Of a stretch of 64,000 nt of DNA, positions 23,101-38,100 are shown in pieces. How positions within the stretch are numbered: position 1 is the first letter of the stretch; each line of letters opens with the position of its first letter. The stretch is taken from positions 14,323,375-14,387,374 of the forward strand of contig CAIIXF020000005.1 of NCBI GenBank assembly GCA_903813345.2, read 5' to 3'. The stretch comes from Owenia fusiformis (lineage: Eukaryota; Annelida; Polychaeta; Sabellida; Oweniidae). The position numbers and the translations under genes are program-made. Below the pieces are notes generated by a model, which searched no databases, was not told the DNA's origin, and was given only the letters and a program-made list of their open reading frames with translations.

Positions 23101-26100
23101 TGTAAAGAGACGCAAGGAGATGGTTTCCTGTAAATCTACCAGCTGCGACCAAATATGGTCAATAAATATCTCGTTAGCGTCAATACTCACTTTGACCACT
23201 TTTAGTCAAGTTATATTTATTGATATTCCCAATCAATAACAATCAAACACTTTAATTTCCATAATAGCAGTAATTGGGATTTTTGTCACCATTTTACAAT
23301 ATTGTCATATTGAGTGTACCAATTAGGATTTTTGTCACCATTTTACAATAATGTCATATGTAGTACACATCAGTTTAATTCCTTTATGCAGGAAACAGGG
23401 GATAATATCGCACAATTAATGAAACATTAACCCTAACATAACACTTGAAGCTTTTCATTCCTGAAATTGAAATTGTAATTAATTTGTTTACTCTTTGAAA
23501 AAATAGCAAAATTCTGGCTATGTGTGAGCTATATGATCAATGTTTCCTTATTTCTATCATTTTCAAATCATAATGATTATAAAAAGTTCACTGTACCATA
23601 AATGACATCTCCTTTACCATATAGAATTCACCAATCTCCCATATCCATCCATATCTGTGACCGCACTGCACCATACTGTCACAATTGTCACCTAACCTAA
23701 TGACCATTATAGGAGATGAAAGCCTACTGACCCTACTAGTGCTTCCAGTAATTACACTGCCAGATCTATGAGCAAAGGTTGCAGCATTAATTATCCAGTT
23801 CAATTATAGACAATCTACTGCCAAATCGTTGTGATTGAATTTTGGAACATTTGAAATATTTCTGACATCTGATGCTATTGTTTGAGTAATGCAATCAGGA
23901 ATATTTGTCAAAATGGAAAATGAATTGATGACTTAACATGAAATATACCCTTTGCATTCATTTGAGTTCCATCTTAAAAAGAGAGTTTTGCTCATTTGTA
24001 AATAGACTCCGTATTCAAGGTACATGATTTGGACATTATAAACGTAATCACCCCCCTCTTACTAAACAAAGTGACTTTCACAGCTGTAAAAACTAATGCT
24101 TCTTCAGCCTGGTCAGTACAGTAAAACCTTTATAGATGGAACACCCTCTATACTGGCCACAATTGTTCTATAGTTAATAGGGGCTTCTTACAGAAAAGGT
24201 TTATTACATTTGTTATAGACACCGACTGCCGAACATGGACCACTGACAACCAAACACCAACTGCCGAACACTGTCCATGAAAAAGTGACAATATAGAGAT
24301 GTTCCTTACAGAAAAATACTCTATCAGACAGGCTTTACTATATACTATATATGGTAACTAACCCACATACACAACCCAGATTTCTGAAACTTTATGATAT
24401 CAGAAAAATGAAGTGTTCTTATAAACAGCCATATCTGGTATTGCTGTTGAAATGGCCAGCATCAAAGTAGAGAAGTAAAGGTTATCAGAGTAGCATGCAT
24501 TATCCAAGTCTCTATCTACAAACTGCCACTAGACTCAGTTAACATTTGACAAATTATTCTTGACAAGATACAGGAATAACTTAAAAGATTGGCAACTTTG
24601 TAAAATATTCAGATCCTGTGTTTTTCTATTGAGAGCACAGGATGTGTTGAAGAGAGTGTCCTAAGTTCCAGTTGGTTCATGTTAAGGAAGTTTCAAGTAG
24701 AGTTTACTGACAGGTAAAGGGTACAGGTAACATCATAATTAGTATAAGAAAAATGGGCAGACACAAATATACTCATAAATCTACCAAATAAGTTATCTCC
24801 CCCTTTAACATGTTTAATGCTTCAGGATCTCGGCTTGGCAGTATAGTACAACATCTAGCGATATATCATCTATTCACAATGAGAATTTTTGAGTTGAATA
24901 TATAAATCATGATTCGAATTCTCATCAATATTTTTTAGAAGGGTGTAACCTTTTTTACACTGAACATAAGTTGGTTTTTGAAGATTATGTGCCTCACATG
25001 TGGAATGTTTCTAAGTTTAGATTAGCTCTGATTTTGGGGAATGTATCCAATGGGTGATCACGATAAACTTAGATATTTCAATCTGATGTAAAAATATATT
25101 TTAATCTGCAGATGTATCAAACTGATGAAATTCTTCATGGTCCCAAAAGTATGTTACATCGGGATAGGTATCTAAACCAATGGAATCTCAGAAAACACCT
25201 CGAGGAAGAATCAAATAACAAGTTGCGGAGGTTGAGCATCCCAATTACCACGTTAATACGTCATTAATAGGTGTACTTTTATTGACTTTCCCATGAGTGA
25301 AATTCTTGATGGTCACATTTTGAGATGCAAAATAAAGTAGTAATGAGTGAAATTAGCAAGAAATAAAGTGAACAAGCATGAAGTAGATACTCAAAATTAT
25401 ATAGAAATGCCAGAAAATCATACACTTCATTCAAATTTTAGGGAGAAAATCATGAAATAAGCTTGAGCAGACGGATTTTTGAATCATGTTTTTTTACTGG
25501 CACTGCCAATGAGGTAAGGCCACAAGTTAACTAACCTGATAATTCAAGCAGATAAAACAGAAGCCACACTTTGATTAATTATGTACAGTACTTCAATTAA
25601 GAGTTTTTGATTGTTTTGAGTTGATAGCCCTTTGTTGCCGTTTGATCAAGAACAATTATTTCAATTATGTATGTCAGCCATATGCATATTTGGTAAGTGA
25701 CATGTTGCTTTTGAAGTCATATTTGAGTCTCTCAGATGTTCATTCACAGGTTGAGGTCATATATCACTGGCCTAAATCAGTTCAGTAACAAGGCATTAAC
25801 ATGCAACATGTTACCACATGTCATTTGTTACAACTACCGAACACCAATCACCAAACACCAAATGCTGACTGCCAAACACCATCCAAAAGAGTTGGAGACT
25901 GAAACAATTTGTGGTAGTGACATAAAAACTATATGGTTGCATATTGATGGTGCACAGAACATGAAAATTATTCCTTATGTAAAGTATATGAATTGCACAC
26001 ATTCCTCAAGATGGATGTTCAAGCAAAAATAATATTTGTAAAACCTATTTTTTGCCGACTCAGACAACTGTTCTAAAATTACAGACATACCTTGAAATCT

Positions 26101-29100
26101 AATGTTACACAAAATATTTATATTTTGCAGACGTGTGAAGACCTTGAAATTGTATGCAAGTTATGCAAGAGCTCATTCCTGAGAAAGTCAAGAACACAAA
26201 TTAGGCATTCTACCTGGATCTGCTTTATTTGTGCCCTTTCTCTCTAAAATTTGAATGAAGTATTCAATTTTCTGGCATTTTCATACAATTTAGACTATTA
26301 ACTACATCCCCATATGCTTTAAATTTTGCTAATTTCTCTATTTTCTACTTTATTTCAAATTTTAAAACATGACCTTGACAATATTTTCCTTTTGGGTGCC
26401 ACCTACCTGAGTTATGAACATAGACATAATACTAGATATCCTCCAGCGTACTCCTACAATCTCTCTCTACTTCTTTCCTGACTATGATCGATGAAGCGTT
26501 ACACAGATTTATTTGAATATCTCTGATTTAATCCCAACAAATTCAATCACACTTTCGGTGTTCTATTAGTAAGATACATAAGCACTTCTTGCTTTCAATT
26601 CAAGACCAGATAAGTAAAACGACAATTCTTTATCCCATCTCTCAAAAGGCTTCCTGAAATTGAATTATTCGCTCATTTTTCTCATGGTAATTTATTTTAA
26701 AATTCAGATTATTAGGTTACGTGGGGCAGAGACAAATCGTTGTCACATAATTGTGTTTAGATTTGAGTGATTGCCTGAACTTACCAGATGCCGCAGGGAA
26801 TCAAAGAGATACGTTGACCTTAATTGTAAACTACAGTTGCACTTAAAAATTATATCTGTTTGATGCTCCCTCAGGAGCTAAAGGATAATTATTGATGTTA
26901 TGTTATGTTGAGATTGAAAGAATAAGTGAGCTAGAGGGAGATACAATAGGCCAAGGAATAAGAAAGCCTCAGAGGACAAATTTCATATGTGCATGTGCTT
27001 TATTGTATATATGGATACTGAAATGGGATTGGGATATTGAGTGAATATATCAATGAATGAATGAATATTTTCATGAATAAAGGGTCCAAGCAACCTCAAA
27101 ATAAAAAAGACATCTGAATACAAATATATATTGATACATTTATATATATTCACAGGATGTTTACATTACTGTTGTGGTACAGTAGTCATGATTTAGCTAG
27201 TGTCTGAGCTTTCCAATGGTAGCTATCCAATAAGAAAGCTATCAAATCTTTAATATCCTCCATGCTGATATGCAATGTAAATATTGTATTGTATTGGAAT
27301 ATGTCTCTTAGGTGTTTGTAACTGATCTTAATCCAAGCAAACCAAACATATATCCAATCATATGCACCGTGCACAGAGCAAATAAAGTAAATACCCTGAG
27401 AAAGAAATTTTAAAGATTCGGAGAACAATCTACTCTATTTGACAGTCTTGTGCATCAAGTCTTTATTAGGAGGCCCTCCTGAAAGGGCCTCCTATAGCTT
27501 TTGTAGCTTTTCTTTATTTATTTATTTATTCTTATTATTCTTTCAAAGCATTTCTCTTCTACTTCCTACTAGCTTTCAACTTTCTACTATATGCTCCTAC
27601 TAGATACCTGGTTTGATCTTGATGGGAAAATATTTCATATCTAGGTCAAGGTCAAAGGTCAAAATCTAGGTCAAATCTAAGTTTTTTTTCAAGTTTCTCA
27701 AGTTTGTCCTTATACTTCATTATTTCTTGCGATGAATTAAACTGAAACTACATTTAAGTATTCTCTACAAATTGTTCACTATATGTCAGCATTAAATTTT
27801 TACCGTTTTTGAGATATTTGACGTCAAAAAACGGTCAAAAAAGGTCATTTTTCAACTTGCTTCAATCTGACCAAATTTTTTTTTTAAAATCATCTACAAG
27901 TTCCCAGGAGTCCAAATCTGACCTCAGATTTGACCTTTGACCCTTAGTTGACCTTCAGTGACCTTCGAAAGGTCAGAAAAGTTGATTTTTCAAATTGAGT
28001 CTTTGGATTCAGATTTAGGTCAGTCTAATTACAAAAAACCTACTGAGGTCTAAAAAAGTAAAAATTTCAAGGTCAAAGGTCAAGGTCATCAAATTAGGTC
28101 ACAAACTGTGCTATCTAAGTTTCTCATAGTTCAAAACTACAAATCAATATTTTTAATTGAAAGTCAAGATATACATTCCTCTAAGGGTTCTTCACATATT
28201 AGCAATTGACTATTTATTAAAATTTTGTCCCAGTTTTGAGATATAAGAGCTCAAAAACTGAAAAAGGTCAATTTTTCAAAGTTTATAAGGTCAAATTTTA
28301 ACTTGCTTCAAATTCACCCAACCTTTTTTTTAAAAATCATCTACAACTTCTCAGGAGTTCATATTTAACCTCAGATTTGACATTTGACCTTTAGTTGACC
28401 TTCAGTGACCTTCGAAAGGTCAGAAAAGTTGATTTTTCAAATCGAGTTTTTGGATTCAAATTTAGGGTAAGCCTTATCATAAAAGACCCACTGAGCTCTA
28501 AAACAGTAAAATTTTCAAGGTCAAGGGTCACGGTTATCAAATTAGGTCCAAGGTTAAAAATTAGGTCAAATCTAAATTTTTTACAAGTTTCTTAACTTTG
28601 TCCTTATACTTCATTATTTCTTGCGATGAATTAAACTGAAACTACATTTTAGTATATTCTACAAATTGTTCACTATATGTCAGCATTGAATTTTTACGAG
28701 TTTTGAGATATTTGACGTCGAAAAACGGTCAAAAAAGGTCATTTTTCAACTTGCTTCAATCTAACCAATTTTTTTTAAAAATCATCTACAAGTTCCCAGG
28801 AGTCCGAATCTGAATCTCATATTTGACCTTTGACCTTTAGTTGACCTTCAATGACCTTCGAAAAGTAAGAAAAGTTGATTTTTCAAATTGAGTCTTTGGA
28901 TTCAAATTAGGTCAGCCTGATTACCAAAGACCTACTGATGTCTAAAAGGGTAAAACTTTTCAAGGTCAAAGGTCAAGATCATGAAATTAGGTCACAAACT
29001 GTGCTATCTAAGTTTCACAAAGTTCGAGACTACAAACTAATATTTTTAACCCGAAGTCGAAATATACACATTCCTCTAAGGGTTCTACACATATTAGCAA

Positions 29101-32100
29101 TTGACTATTTAATAGAATTTTGTCCCAGTTTGAGATATAAGAGTTCAAAAGTTGAAAAAAGGTCAATTTCGAAATTTATCAAGGTCAAATTTAAACTCGC
29201 TTCAAATTGACAAAATCTTTTTTTGAAAATCATCTACAAGTTCTCAGGAGTTCACATCTGACCTCAAATTTGATATTTGTCCTTTAGTTGACCTTCAAAT
29301 TGTCAAAAATGCCTAAGAGGGCCTCCGTGAGATTGCTTGCAATCTTCAAAAGTCTAGTTTTACTCATTTTTGTATCAGAATATGACTCCCAGATATTATA
29401 TTCATGGGTAAGTTTAATCAAATGTCATTGCTTCATTTCATGGCTGACTGCAGTACTCCAATCCTCAAAACATCAACTTAAATTCCAGTTAGTAAAAGTC
29501 ATATCTAGCGATAAAAATTCTATGAAAAAATATGCTTCCTAGTGAAGGTGATTGATACTGTTGATCTAGTAAAAATCGAAAAATCACGCTTTTTGCGATT
29601 TTTGCAAGATGCAAGAGACGTTTTCTAAACAAGGCTGCTTTGATATGGTTTATATTCATTACAAATATAAATACAACATGGCCTTCTGTTATTACTAAAA
29701 TCTATAAAATTAACACTGAGATGTTTTAATAAAGTCTAGCTTTGAAGTAAATTTCGCTGCTTTGATCTTTGAGCGAAGGCTGTCAATTTTCTGATATATC
29801 GTAATCTACTGTGAAACTACCTGAGAGCTTTACATGTAAAAACTCAATTTTTAATCAAAATTAATTTTTTATCTATCGTTTAAAGTTGATGTCATTTGGT
29901 GCCTTTGTTCGATATAAGCACTATAGTATTCTTAGGTTTGTCAAAGAAATTCATGAGATTTTGTGACTCTCAAATTTGAGCGCAAGGGGTATATAGCTTA
30001 TAACACAGTATTGAATTTCTAGTTGACAGAGTTTCTTTTAGGGATCAGTTTATTAAAATGCTATCCATATCATTGTTAAATCAACCATTCCTGAGATCAC
30101 TGATTTACGCATAATACCTCGTCCATGTTTCGACACTCTCAATGGATCAAAGGAAGTTTATCAAAGACCTAAAATGCTTCAAATCAAAAATTATGTCAAG
30201 AAATCCAATATCGAAAAGCTTAATTGAAAAAGATGTTTTTTGTCTACATAAACAAAATATAGTGTGTTGTTTGTTTTCAAATGTGAATAGATTCAATTAA
30301 GTATGCATTTTGCCGTTTGATATCCAATAATATTTATCTCTATATCATGCAAGGAACTTTTTTAATTCATGTTTCAGAATAAGTTTTTATCAATCAGTGT
30401 TCTTTGATCCCATATTTTCTGCACGGTTATGATTTCTAGTCTCTTATAAATTCAATTTTAAATTAATTGAAAGCCCATGGTCACATCCAATGATTTTGGA
30501 GCTGTATCCAAATGGTGTTCATATTCGTAACCATACTTTCGAGTTATATCTTACAGATTACTCATTCTCCTTAACTTACCTAAATTAGATGACAACGACC
30601 TTGGGTCATTTCACTGAATTTATTGTTTCAAGGTCACATCTTATCAAGCCTTTCTCTGTTATATGTACCATAGATCAACATTTCCAATTCGTCAATAACT
30701 TTTTCGCATTGACAATTTTCTCACGTCTCTAATCTGTTATAATAATATCCAGGGTCTGCGTATACATGAGGGAGTGTCTCCTGATCCAGATATGCTTAAT
30801 AAGCGATAATTGTACGAAGGTGCTATTAGAATGGTTATGGTACACATTTGCCTTTTACCTAATTGACACTTAAAATTTAACCTTATGGCATTTTCTATGT
30901 ATGCATACACGACATTTGATAAATATATGCCTATCATAAGACAACTTGGTGCATGTAAAACTAGATGTAAGTACGCATTCAAAAAACTTGACAAGCTTTT
31001 GAAAAACTGTTTAATAAGCTTCAAATTAGAACAGAACACAAAGGATTATATTGTAAAGAAAAATTCAGACAAGTTTTTGACATAAGGGTCCTTGATGGAA
31101 AGTTAAACATTTTGTATTACTTTTATTTATTTTAGATTTTTATTTATTTATTTTAGAATTTGTATTCAAAGTGCTAATAATGCCTATTCATCAATCTAAT
31201 TTCAGAAAGCATAAGTGGCAACATTTGAAAATAAAATCTTTAACTCCTTATGATATTTTACCAATTTACCCTAAAACACAAATTTAAACAAACACCCACA
31301 TGTACATGAAATAGAAAAGCCAAAATCTCCATTCGCTTACCTCATATTCAAAGTCATTAAACTGTTCACTTTCAAAGGATTCCTCGAAGTTGTACTCGTA
31401 CGCATTTGACATCTCAATGTCTGTCAACCCCATGTCATTTGTCGGAGAGAACGCAAGAGGTATCCTAGACGAGGGAGTGTACAACCTGTAATTAAAAATC
31501 AAAAACATTAATTGAATTTAAAAATTAAATAATCAGATATTTTAGATCATGATTATTTGTCTAGACCTTGCTATGATAAGGTAACACAAAAACAACTTAT
31601 ATTTAAGTTTATTAATTTTTTGTATCAAAACTGGAGGTTGACAAATAACATAAGAAAACATGAAATTATAACACATCATTTTTCATTCAGTAAATAATAT
31701 GAGGTTATGTAGTCTAAAAGATAATTAATTCATATCTGAAAAATGTGCTATATTCTCTACCTGTATGCAAAGTCTATATCCCAGGAAAGTAGTGAAATTC
31801 AAAAAATTCAATTACAGTATTCTGAAAAGTGACCCTTTATAGTAGACTGGAGAACCGTCACAAGATTCAATTCAGTCTACATAACGTCTACATTTGAGAT
31901 TACACATCAAAGCCCCTAGTTGGATTGTTTATTTAAAATCGGCCAACGACAAGTGATTATACCATATGGGCACTTTGTAGTGGTCGAAAAACACTTTATA
32001 GTATTTGTCAATTTGATAATCTCAATTTCGATGATTTCTACTTGACGTGGTATCTTTTTAATCTCTACCTCGAGTTTTTGTTCTTTAAGATCTTTATGAT

Positions 32101-35100
32101 CGGGTTGTATTTCTTGCGGTAAGATCAGTAGCGATGACTGACCACTTCGACAGTACTCGATATTGATGAAGTCCAAATACTTCAGAATTGAGTACCTTCT
32201 GTTAGTCGTTTATAATAAATGATGAGAACAATTAATTATCAAATGTACATCAGGTATTCCCATTCATTTAGATACTCTAACCTTATTAAACACAGCTGAT
32301 CTCTAGAATTATAATAGTGAATTGTATGATTTTTTACATATCTACATAATTTGTACCCTTTGCATCTATTTGACTTCGCTTCTTAAAAGAGAGCTTCATC
32401 TTCAATAGTATTTCTCTTCACTCTAATATCTCACTTTACACATGCACATGTTGCACACAATACACATTTCCAGATTGATACTCATATTTTAGTCTGAGAG
32501 GGGGGTTGATGTTATTATAAAAATCAATTTGTTAAAAATATTTAGGTCATACCATTCTTCCCTTATATGTATTGTTACCAATCAAATAGGTCCATTTACT
32601 ATTCAAAACTATTGAATCTATGTTATTCAGATCCCAATCGTTTTAATTTCAGAAGCAGGTCATAAGGAAACAAACTTAAAGCAAGGAAATCAATATAACA
32701 ACTCTAAACAAACAGGTAGGAGGAAGTATAGGAGGGGGGGGGGGGGGGGGGTTGATGCACTTACAAGTGTCCTCATTTAAACTATAGCCAAGTAATTACT
32801 AATTTGGGGTTAATTTGAAGATACCAAGTAAAAACAAAAATATGAAACACAAAAATTCAAAGGTGGAGGTAAGGAATCTAAATATCCCTGACCTTTCTTG
32901 ACATTTTTATGCAGAAGCATGGAGAAAGTTAATTTCAGTAGAGGCTTGAGATTTCTAAAGTTCTATGGGGTTGTCAAAAGTCAGGAAATATTGTGGCCCT
33001 AATGAGGGCTCAAGCAGGGTCACTACAGGAGATATCCATGCTTTGATGTCCGTCTGCTCATGTCAATTCCTCACAATTTCTCTCTAAAATTTGAATAAAC
33101 GGCCAAATTTTCTTGCATTTCTATACAATTCAGAGTATGCATTTCATGTCTGTTTATTTTATTCCTTGCTAATTCCTCTACATTCTACACTATTTGAATT
33201 TTTAAATATTACCCAATGATATTTTTTCAATAGGATCTACTATCTTGGTGTATCAATGGTCCGAACATACTTGCAGAACCAACTTATCTGGAACTTCCCT
33301 TTTACAAATCATTTTTCTTGCTATACATACATGTGCAACAGTTTAAAAACTTCATGTTTGAATTGCAATTGGTTCTTTTGCATTATATATTTAGAGGTTA
33401 TGTCACTATGACGTGAAATATGCCTGAGTTCTCCCAATATAGGCCGACCTTGGGAGGCTCTATATTTGGGCAAGAACGAAGGCATATTTCACGTCATAGT
33501 GACATAACTGATGTATTACATGCCTTTGTTCCCATGGTTACTTTGTATCAATGACGTGACGTCATGATATTATCATGGTTATTAAAGAAATCTAATATCA
33601 AAACGAGGTAAGCGGGCTATATCGGGGTAATCGGGCAATATCGGTGGATATAGCTCGCTAACTTTCCCATTGACTTCTATACAAATGCTTCGCTAGGTAT
33701 GTAATACATAAATGAAAATGATGAGAAATGTTCATTTCCCAAATCACATGGACAGTTTCTTCAAGAAAGGGAGAAGGAGGTTGGAATTATAGAACCAAAA
33801 TATCAGAATTAAAGTTCTTCTGATGTATAGGTGTCACTGTACAAAACATCCAATATCGGAGTCTTCTAAAATTTTCTGCATTATGTTTGTATTGCAATGG
33901 ACAAGAGTTTACAATTGTACCAGATTACCCCACTTGCTTTGGTCTGTGGGTGCTACACAATACCCCATTATCAGAGGATGACAGAAATAGTAACAAGACA
34001 CAGAAGCAAATAGCTCATAGAGAACTCTAGCCCTAAAGTTAACCATCAACCCGGATTTCCATGTGTGCTAACCACATAACCTTTGACCTTCAAAGGTAAC
34101 AAAATATATCCAACAGACGCAGGAGCACTTTAGGAGGTCATCCACATGCAAACCTGATACCCATAATGCCGCATCCCGTGGACAGTGTCGTCCTGACCCT
34201 CAAAACACGTCCTGGATATAGATTAACAATACAAACTCTTATTATTAAATCAAACCACAATTGGACCACAATTACTATTTGGAGACTTTTGCGGTTTCCT
34301 CAATAATCAAATAAGACCAAGTCTGACTTTTTCAAAAATCAAATATTAAAAATCTCAAAAGCAATTGTAAGCTTTATAAGTACTTTTATGACCATGTTTT
34401 GAGATTTATTGTTGATATATGTTTAGTCATTTGACATGTCACTTTACAAGAAACAGGAAGGGGTTTGTGTAACATGTTGAAAGTTTCAAGGAGGAGGGGG
34501 AGCTGTCTGGATGACTTATTATATATGAATAAACCTTCATTTTTCAAAATACAAAAGCAAAGCAAATGTCATGATGACAAGTTTTAAAACATAAAATATA
34601 GCAAAATAAGAGTAGAAATAGTAAGTAATAAAGTAAACAAGCAAAAGTAGACACTTTAGCTATATCAAAATGCCAAAAAATCTATGACCTCAGTCAAATT
34701 TTAGAGAGAAATCAGATGAAATTAGTATTGAGCAGACGACATTTTAACCATGGGAAAGGCTCCTATAAATTAAAATCAAAGTTAGTTTGTTATGTTTGAA
34801 TAAGAAGAAACAAGCGACAGCATAGATCAGCATTAATTTTTTATTATGAGTTTTTGATAATATGTTGTTGCTTATATATTTTTTCTATGGCAAAAATGCT
34901 GGACATTTCTTGAGGGAAACATTTGAAATGTCTTTTAATGTACATCTCGAGTTTTTCTCATAAAATTTTGCAGACATTTGCCTATTCTTTCACCTATCTA
35001 ATGCTATTACAGCCAATGATTAATGAGTGGTGCACTCGTATAAAAACTATAGACAAAACATTTGGCGCATTTCAAAATATTTAACTTTTTATATTAAAGT

Positions 35101-38100
35101 GGCATCTGACAATATGTAAATAACAAAAAGTCATAATTGTTAATCTTTCACCCCAACAAATAGAACAATTGATTTGAATTTCACTTTATCAATTTTTCAC
35201 TAGAGACACACATTGGAACATTAAAGGTATTTTAAAGAATCACCCGTGCTTAAAAATGTCTGTAGGTTAATGGTTTTTCTCAGCTATTTCTATCTAAATT
35301 TTGAATGAAATGTTGGCATTTTTGTGTAATTTAGAGTGTTGACTACATGTCTGTTTACTTTATTCCTTGCTTTGTTCGCTCCCTGCCTCGTAATTTTGCA
35401 TTTGGAAAAGGTCCAAAATGATATTTGTGATACGATGACCATTTCGTTTCTATGGTGATTAAACCAGTGACATCAAGATAGTTGTTTATGGTACCAACAT
35501 TTCCCCAGTACTCATTGTTTAAATGCCACTATTGAAACAATAGTGACATTTCCGAATGAATAGCATCTTCAAATGCCAAAATCCAGGACCCATTTAATAT
35601 CGACCAATAAAATAAGGCGTGACTGATGTGATTAATTACCTCGAAAGATACTCCTAAAAAGTCACTCAAAATTCAAAAATAATTTCAATCCCATTATCTC
35701 TACATCTAAAATAACTTCCCAATTTATCAAATCGGGTTTTAAAAATACCCAGAATGCATCTTCAACAAGGCTCGATTGTTAAAGAGATGACGGTTCGCTT
35801 ATTATAAGCAGCTTCATTAAGTGCATGGCTAATTGGTGTGAGAGAGGCTGGGACAGATATATGATGGATGAGTTACTATGGCACCCAGGTATACCCAGGA
35901 GACCAATCACTCTCATACCTGTCTTAGAATTCAAGATTCAAAATATCCGTCTGCTCAGTATATTTCACGCCATTTCTCTCTAAAATTTGAATAAAGTGTG
36001 TGATTTTCTTGTATTTCTATACAATTTTAAGTATGGACTTTATGACTAGAAAAGTTATTCCATACTTATTCCTATCTTTAATAACCTATTTTGCATGCAA
36101 AGACATGACCGCCGTGTAATTGTATTCACAAGTCATCTGTCTATATGTGAACTCATGTAAATGATCAAGCTAATTAAAATAGATCAAAAAATTAAATACA
36201 ATTCAACCAGCAGAGTAATGAAAAGACTAATGCTTATTTGAAACCTTTTAATTACAAGAAATTCTTCCGTTTAATACAAGACTTCAGTTTTTTCTTCATC
36301 AATTCTACTGTTACATTTTTACATCTTATCATTCGTACTGACATAAAGTACAAATACTTGTTTTGTCATATGATACACATATTGCATCGTCAAATAACAC
36401 TCATTGTTTTTACATTTACCAATCATACAAATTCTCCCCTCGTGCATTTTTCTAGAATTTCATCAAAGAAACTAGAGAATTTGACAAGAAATGACAAAAT
36501 TATGATTTCTTAGAATCATATTAATAATTCACCAAACAAACCAGCTTTTTCTTTCTAATAACCCAAAATATTCGGTTTGATGTAAAATCTTCGAAAGGGA
36601 TTTGACTGACTAGTGGTTGTACGGCATCAAATGACATCGCCAAACTATGACTCACACCATCAGTGTCTGTCTTGCGATGTCATCAATGATCAAAAGTTGA
36701 ATTAGAAATAAATTATTTCATAACCAAATATATTCCCTTGGATTAATACTGAAGTGTTGCGTCCTGATGGTGGATTATAAGACTTAACTGACTTTATTGT
36801 AATCTACCAAAAAGCCGCGACAATCTGTGACACAATCTCTAGAGGGAAACAAAAGCATCATAGGACATTCTCTGCTGATTTTTTCATCTTATAAATATTG
36901 ACAGTTAAATTTTTGTCTGAGTGAAGCCATTGTTTTGTCTTGTAACAGCCTGGAGGAATTATGTCCCCCTCCCACCCCCTCTCCTCTTTTTATCTCCTAA
37001 TAACTCCTGATGAAGCGTCTCAACTTGCAACTACCCATACTTAATTTAAAAAGCTTTTTACACACTGGAGTATAATCTGCACTTTCTGTGGTTTCTTAAA
37101 ATGGTAAAAGTCATTTAATTTCTCTAAGGAATATGGTCCAGTTACAAAATGTTCCAATGACTGAACCAAAAACCTCAAAAACTCATTAAACGAAGCTGTT
37201 CTTTTTGCAACATTTTTCATAATTTATGTGATAGGTGATTATTAAGCATTTCCTTTAGAATCAGTATTTTTAACCACATTACACTGCATCAGTCTTTAAC
37301 CATTAGAAGAAATCCCTTACGAAAAATAATCAATGACCATACTTTATTTGGCCCTTACAAAGAAAACATGATTTCTCAAAAAAGACTTTTTAAAATTTTC
37401 AATGAAACTGAGATGAGCATTTGTATGTAGTTTTAAGTCGTTCACTGATTATGCAACCAAAAATGTTCACTTTAAACATTTCTGTTCATTTTTTACAGTG
37501 TTAAGAAAATAGGTCTGTAAAATGTCCGTCTTCTCAGATGGCTAGTTGCAGACACTTCCAACCACAAATCATTAAAACACAAACCTGGGATACAAAAACA
37601 TCTTACTTGAAAGTTATCAGTAGATTATCATGTTTTCTCCCTCCAACTATAGATGTACCGACCATGAAGTAATTTTAGCATTTGGATATGTGTAAATAGC
37701 AAATGTTGATTGTTTATATACTAAATTAGATTATTTTTTACCTTATATTCTATGAATCACATATATACAAATGTAATGTATAATTTTGCGGGTATTTTGA
37801 AGAGATCATAGACCTCTTTAACTTGTATTCTTTTGAAGCTATGAAACTTAGTTTAAAAGTAGAAAATGCCCATGAAAAAATGTATGTTTGCTTTTGCTTA
37901 TTTCGCTAAATTTCTCCCCAAAATCTCAATGAAATATCAGATTTTCTGTCATTTCTATATACTTTAATGTATCAACTACATGTCTGTTTCGTTTATTCCT
38001 TGTTGATTCCACTCGATTTTACTCAAATTTAAAATTATAAATACATACCTTGCCATATTTATAATGGACAAGAATGAGGATAATAGCACTCAACAGAGCT

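Larger units (their letters stand above)
22320..31340. other. PDZRN intron (9.02 kb)
   Basis: Contains a duplicated segment at 23267-23368, a copy of the CCCTTTGCAT block at 23949, a TIR element at 24117-24342, two dispersed-repeat copies and the AGGTCA-rich tandem array 27465-29330. The stretch 29331-31340 shows nothing recognisable. Confidence 0.65.
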
